A stretch of 64,000 nucleotides of DNA from Hydnum rufescens UP504 (lineage: Eukaryota; Basidiomycota; Agaricomycetes; Cantharellales; Hydnaceae): NCBI GenBank assembly GCA_014904985.1, contig MU128936.1, forward strand, positions 246,163 to 310,162. Direction: 5' to 3'. The position numbers and the translations under genes are program-made. Position 1 is the first letter of the stretch, and the number at the start of each line of letters is the position of its first letter. A model generated the notes under the pieces. It searched no databases, was not told the origin of the DNA, and saw only the letters and a program-made list of their open reading frames with translations. Below, one piece after another: positions 59,161 to 64,000 of the stretch.

Positions 59161-59922
59161 GAGCTAGTACGAAGGGGGGGGTGGTCATGTTGAGACTGTT
59201 GAAGATATAAGTGTGCTCCCAGAGAGCGTGCAAGTCAATTTCCAAATGACTCAAAAAGGAAAGGCTGTCAAAAGTACCCTAGCCTCCAAATAGCTCTCCA
59301 AATGGCCTGCATGTGTACGATGGAACCCCCTTGCATATGTATTGCCAGCCTCGACATGGTGAGGAGGTCGACAGTTTCAACCCCACATGTCCGACATCAC
59401 AAGCGTCAGAGAAAAGCCAGCAGGAAAGTGCCATATAGACTGTCGGATCGTCACGAAGGGTGGGTAAGAACAGAACCGATCTTGCCTGAGCAGAATACGG
59501 AAGTACTGTATTGGGTTGGCAGCCCTGCCGTGGATTGTGGAGTCCTCACACAATCCAGAGTTTTTCGGCCAATTTCCAAACTCCCAAACATGAGCTTTCA
59601 GCAGAAGGACAGTTATGGCAATTATACAGTCGACTGTCATGGACAAAGGATAAGTCTGATGGAATGGCGGAAGTTGATCCGTTAGCTTCCGGGCATTAAC
59701 TTTGGTGCCTGACGACACTCCAAAATCCATTGGGAGAGGCATCCATGGTCTCTTCGGCCTGATCAGCACAAAAATGCTGATAAAGGGGATATACAATGCT
59801 GCGGTTGCCTTTCCGAGGCTGGTCACAACCTGCCTAGATTGGATCCTCGATAGGCGCCCTTGCCGGTAACTGCCGCAATCGGGAATTAGTCCCCCCCCAG
59901 GCACTCGCGCAGTATTACAGCA
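59161..59922. other. Divergent intergenic region
   Basis: About 760 bp between two start codons facing away. A 175-codon minus-strand frame (59377..59904) has no motif and no splice partners; I take it as chance. Confidence 0.45.
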
Positions 59923-61094
59923 ATGTCTCCTCCTGTCGCCATCATTGTGGTGTCTGTCGTTGCTGGAGTGGCCGTATGCTATGCGGTGAAGGAGGTATGC
60001 CCCTCCTTGTCTCCACTTGCGCCTCCCCCCTAATACTTATGGCCACGATAGGCATGGGAACCTCATATCAAACCAGAGCTTCAGAAAGCTTCTGCCAAGG
60101 CGAAGACTTGGTGGACTCGTAGTGCTCAACACGCTACCAGCCCAGTACGGTTCAGATTTATGCGCCGCCGGCGCTCGTCCGAGGTTATAACCACCGATTT
60201 GCCAGCCGACGACGCATCTGTCTTAGAGCGTAAGATCGATGATGTACTCCTCGGGCAGTCAACCAAAGAGAACGAAATCCGCCATCGATCGAGGAGCTCT
60301 CTCAAATCTTCTAACAGTGGGGAAGTAGAAATGATGGAATTGGACAAGGTAGCGCGTCTATTCTCTCTTTCCTAGGGGGAATAATTGACCAAAAATCCAT
60401 ATTGTCGAATTGAAGTCAAACCCATTCGTCCCTCAAGTCCCGATTCGACCTCAGGGATCTTCTGTAGCAAGTCCGCGCATTTCTCAGCCAGCCAATCCAC
60501 TTGCGGATCCGCAGTTGGCCGCCGGTAAATCTCGGACGCCATCTGCATACGGGCTTAACACACCCCCTGCGTCCGCAGCCTCAATGTCCAGCGGTCATCC
60601 TGCTGATAGTCTACTCCTGTCTTTCCATGCCCCAATGGAGCGAGAGCACCTGCCTCCACTTTCCCCAAACTTCGCGCTTAACCCACCTCATCTCCCACCT
60701 ACCTTTTCGTCCTCGAATATAAGTGGATACGAACAGTCCCCGTGGTCCGAAGCATCCGCGCTAGACTCTGCTCATCTTTCGACGTCCAGCTTCATGTGGA
60801 CGGATGGTGAGGACAATGCCTCGCGCCCCGCATCTGGTCTATCCGGGCAGTTCGATGCAGAAGACGCAGAGTTCTCTCTCGGAAGTCTTGACGGCCTCAG
60901 TGAGGACTAGCGACATAGAGGATCATCCTTTCCGTGGGCTCGACATTCATGCACGCGAGCTACTCGAGAGCCCTCCGCATAATAGTTCTAGCGAGGATAT
61001 CACTGGCCCTGGTCGAGGCCCGCCCAGCGTTTTCAGCTGGGAAAGTGTCGGCTCTCCGACAAGCTCTGAAGAGGGCAGAAGGCGGTTGCATTGA
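59923..61094 (+). CDS. Single-pass membrane protein, Ser/Pro-rich
   Basis: It starts MSPPVAIIVVSVVAGVAVCY, an N-terminal hydrophobic helix that is probably a signal anchor. An intron near 59994-60051 joins AVKE to AWEPHIKPELQKAS, and a second at about 60348-60413 joins MMELDK to SNPFVPQVP. The rest is basic and then Ser/Pro/Asp-rich and probably disordered (NTPPASAASMSSGHPADSLL; FDAEDAEFSLGSLDGLSED). One reading ends at 60910. Removing one G at 60904-60905 would continue the frame into TSDIEDHPFRGLDIHARELL and end at 61094, which looks equally coding. I recognise no domain. Confidence 0.65.
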
Positions 61095-61585
61095 ACAAGT
61101 CTTCATCAGCGCAGTATACTCGTCATACTGTCGTCTTATTTTTCCATTGTTCTGGTGGGGGAATTCACAGCAGACAGACGGACACCTTTCAATTCTCCTT
61201 TCGTCGGCACTTAAAACCCACATTCGCTGCATATTGGGTCATTAATGGCAAGTCTCTTAGGTCCTTACTGGTGTTTCAATTCCTTGGTTTTTCGGCTGTC
61301 TTCTTTGGTTTCACATGCAAACACGAACTGTCCACGCACTCTTTCATTACAATAAAACCCAAGACATGATACATTGTGTTATATAAGGATGATTTAGGTT
61401 ACAATGTGCCCGTTGGAACAGGAATGATGAAATGAGTGAAGTCGGAAGCGATGATGGTTGGTTAATATTCGGGACTCGTAACGGCAGTATAGTCAAATGA
61501 GGACTAGAGTAAAGGGGGTCAATGAATGTGTCCGTCAATGTTCGTCCTGGGGACAGGTGATTATAGAGAGAAACGAAGGAATCAC
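61095..61585. other. Convergent intergenic region
   Basis: About 490 bp between two 3' ends; nothing recognised. Confidence 0.5.
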
Positions 61586-64000
61586 TCAGTATCGCTCAGC
61601 AGCAGATGGCAAGGGCGGCAGGCCTTTCGTGATCCTATTGGCCATTTTGGAAATATCCGTCTGTCCAGCATCGAGATCCTCCTGGCGCACAGCGCTCAAG
61701 AGGCATTCGAAATGGCCATCCACCGGATCTTGCATTTGTACATCTACACCCAGGGATTCCAGCCGTTTCGCTACCCCAGACGTCTTCAGCTCGCGGTGAT
61801 AGTGTCCTGGAACCCGCAGGGTCAACTGAAGCAGTCGTCGCATTCGATCCTGCGCAGTTGCCGCTGTTAGACAGGATGGAGCCAGAACGTCTAGAACGTT
61901 ACCTCGAGCTCCATAATTATACTCGGAAGTTGTGCTTGTGAGCCGCGAAGCTTGGTCAATGGGATTTCGGCCACATCCCCTGGTCGCGGACTGGGCATGT
62001 TTTTGACTGGCTGAGTATCCCAGCTTGGTCGGGGCAGATCGGGCCATGCGATCTGAACGGCCAGCCGCTTCTCCAGAGTATGTAAGGGAACCATAGCTAC
62101 ACCTTCGTTAGGTTGGCCATCCGGCACCTTGGTAGGATCATCGTAGCGACGGAAGATGTGTGAATTACGCAGCGCATGTATGCGCCATGAAGGAATGCGC
62201 AGTGCCCAGACTTCGCGCATTCGATTATGCATGAATTCATCAACCTCTCGAGTGAGGCCTTCCTTAAGCGCTTCGGACATGGAAGGGTGGCACCAAAGAT
62301 CAACCACCATCTCGGCCAGTGGGCCGCCCTCGCCTGGATTTGTTCTAATGAATATAACAAGTCGTCACAGCGAGGTTGTATACGATAATAGCCCATGAAT
62401 CCTTACATGGTAAACATTTGGCGCCCTTCCTCCTCATCCCCTGGCCCACCACATTGGGATATGATGCGGGGCAAAGCGATCATCAGAACTCGCCGTAGAT
62501 CTTTGCTTGACGGCACAATATAATGCGTGTGTTTCTCATCGTCCACTTGTCGTGCAAATGCCAGAATACTTCGTTTAGCCGCCGATAACACGTTCCTCGG
62601 CCCTGTGATGACGACCATGAAATTACCCGGTTCCACAGTAATGTGAGTGTTTGTCTCCTTTTGCAGGCGCTGACAACTCGCCCAGAGGCTGATGCGATGA
62701 CTAGCACGCCGTGAGACTTTGAAAGAATCCACCCTATTGTTGTTTTCAAATTCCCTGAAGATCTGACAGAAACACAGCGATCAGTGCCCATATCCTTCAG
62801 GAATCACTGCTTTGTTTTACGTTCTGAAGTTCGCGTATTGCGTCAGATACATCAGGACGCGATCCGTGCACGACTAAACGCCCAGTCTCGATATCGATGA
62901 CAACCCCATAACGAGCCTCGATCGCATCTGGACGTTTGGTGGGAGGTAATGTAGGATCGTCCATAGAGAAATGAGTCGGCAGGGGTATAGCTTCGCGAAC
63001 GGAATACGTAGATCGTTTCTAATGGTAGGTTGAATCTGGGAACACAGTAACACATGGATCAAAGGAGAACGGCTCACCTGTCCTCGAGAGGGCGCAGATG
63101 GCGATGTTCCACGAACCTGCTTCATAGCTTGACCTTCTTGCCGATCGTTTTCTCGAGAAGTATGTCTCTATATGAAAAAAGTTAAAGATTGGCCCGATCC
63201 CACACGTACAGGGCATACCGAGCGCCTCCCATTGATCTCTTTTTCTATCTCATGGCCAGGAGAAAATTTAACACTGAGCCCCGGGGCACGTTGCTCTCCA
63301 GGACCACGCTCGACGGATTTGAGAGATGATTTCTATTAAGACAAATGTTATTTAACTAGGAGGCCGACAAGTTACGATTCAATCTCACTCACCCGGCGGC
63401 GTCGGGGGGAGTCACCGGGAATTTCCGATCGCCCTCGCGGTTCATTAGTCGAAGACTGCGCTAGCGATGACGATGCATTAAGAGAAGATGGCGCATCCTG
63501 AATGTTACGTGAGATGATTTAATTCCCCGAAATAAACGAAACTAGCATACGCTTGCTATCGATGGGGAGCGACTTTGTCTTTGAGGGGTGTATACTTGGA
63601 CAGGTGCGCCAGTGCCAGGAGCCGAGCTGGGTCCAGAAATTGGAGTAGGGACAGGACTGGGTCCCGAGGTCACTCGATTTTTGACCGATTTCCATATCGA
63701 ACTCAATGAAGATCCGCTAGTTCTCCGGGTGCGAGGCTCAGGAACCCCAAGAGGTTCACCCTTTAATGTGCCTTAGTTAGTGGGTGACACTCGTCATAGA
63801 GGCGTCGTGAATGGGACGCAGACCTTGGACGGATTTGCCCACTCCTATTGGGGCCTGACGTAGGTGGGTAGGATGAAGTTGGGACAGTGGATTGTGTCGT
63901 CGGGAATGGGATGGGCTGCACAGGCTGAGAAGAGGAAATTCTTCTTCCGTTCGAAGGCTACGGGGAGGGGGTATTAGGACTCCTACCGCGTGTGTGGGCA
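61586..64000 (-). CDS. KH-domain-like RNA-binding protein (5' end outside window)
   Basis: Multi-exon gene running off the right edge. The visible N-terminal part is Ser/Pro-rich (SGPSPVPTPISGPSSAPG; RSEIPGDSPRRRR). Downstream are three segments with KH-like pattern: KRPDAIEARYGVVIDI with GRLVVHGSRPDVSDAIREL; LQKETNTHITVEPGNFMVVI with TGPRNVLSAAKRSIL; and LTLRVPGHYHRELKTSG with VAKRLESLGVDVQM. The first two lack an obvious GxxG loop, and in the third GHYHREL-KTSG is only a loose match. Vigilin/Scp160-like or the mitochondrial Sls1 group are possible relatives. Splices read cleanly, including ELE to DRMRRLLQL over about 61850-61910. It ends GLPPLPSAAERY at 61586. Confidence 0.62.

Noticed and set aside
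59377..59904. 175-codon minus-strand frame before the membrane-protein gene
   Set aside because: It fills a divergent promoter region and shows no family motif or splice structure.

Overview
This is nuclear DNA of a filamentous basidiomycete. I infer an Agaricomycete, possibly Rhizoctonia or another Ceratobasidiaceae; the species is an impression, not something I could test. The reasons are dense genes on both strands, many very short GT-AG introns (mostly 45-70 nt), tiny exons (7, 9 and 10 nt), and basidiomycete-type gene families. The exon joins given here were worked out by hand from splice signals, reading phase and family motifs.

Layout. 1-24.6 kb is a housekeeping block. In order it holds: the 3' part of dynein light intermediate chain; ribosomal protein eS12; an 18-exon ABCF ATPase of the Arb1/ABCF2 type; the PP4 catalytic subunit; a basidiomycete WW-like protein; a small unknown protein; a UAA-type nucleotide-sugar transporter; VPS41 of the HOPS complex; a Ski8-like WD40 protein; a tubulin-tyrosine-ligase-like protein; and delta-1-pyrroline-5-carboxylate dehydrogenase. 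Two divergent pairs have start codons only 70 and 82 bp apart. 24.6-28.2 kb holds an unknown gene, an intron-containing tRNA-Arg(UCG) and gene-poor DNA.

28-48 kb is an accessory region dominated by four tandem, same-strand copies of one 12-exon NAD(P)+ aldehyde dehydrogenase gene, plus a fifth decayed piece. Between the copies lie an F-box gene, a 144-bp MITE-like hairpin and a frame-broken APH-family kinase-like gene whose 3' end runs into the ALDH relict.

48-56.5 kb is a segmental duplication. An intact beta-helix/bulb-lectin gene with a truncated SET-gene tail is followed by an FAD-linked oxidase, then by a truncated lectin gene and an intact SET gene. The oxidase is fused in frame to a C-terminal trefoil module resembling I66 protease inhibitors, and it carries three in-frame minisatellites. 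57-64 kb holds a basidiomycete protein of unknown function, a single-pass membrane protein and a KH-domain protein that runs off the window.

A recurring oddity affects interpretation. Many genes, including ones expected to be essential, are broken by single-base differences, mostly one base short in a mononucleotide run. This looks more like residual sequencing error than pseudogenization. The possible novelties are the oxidase-inhibitor fusion with its repeat expansions, the reciprocally decayed duplication, and the ALDH array whose copies differ in splice donor (GC or GT) and in the active-site loop.
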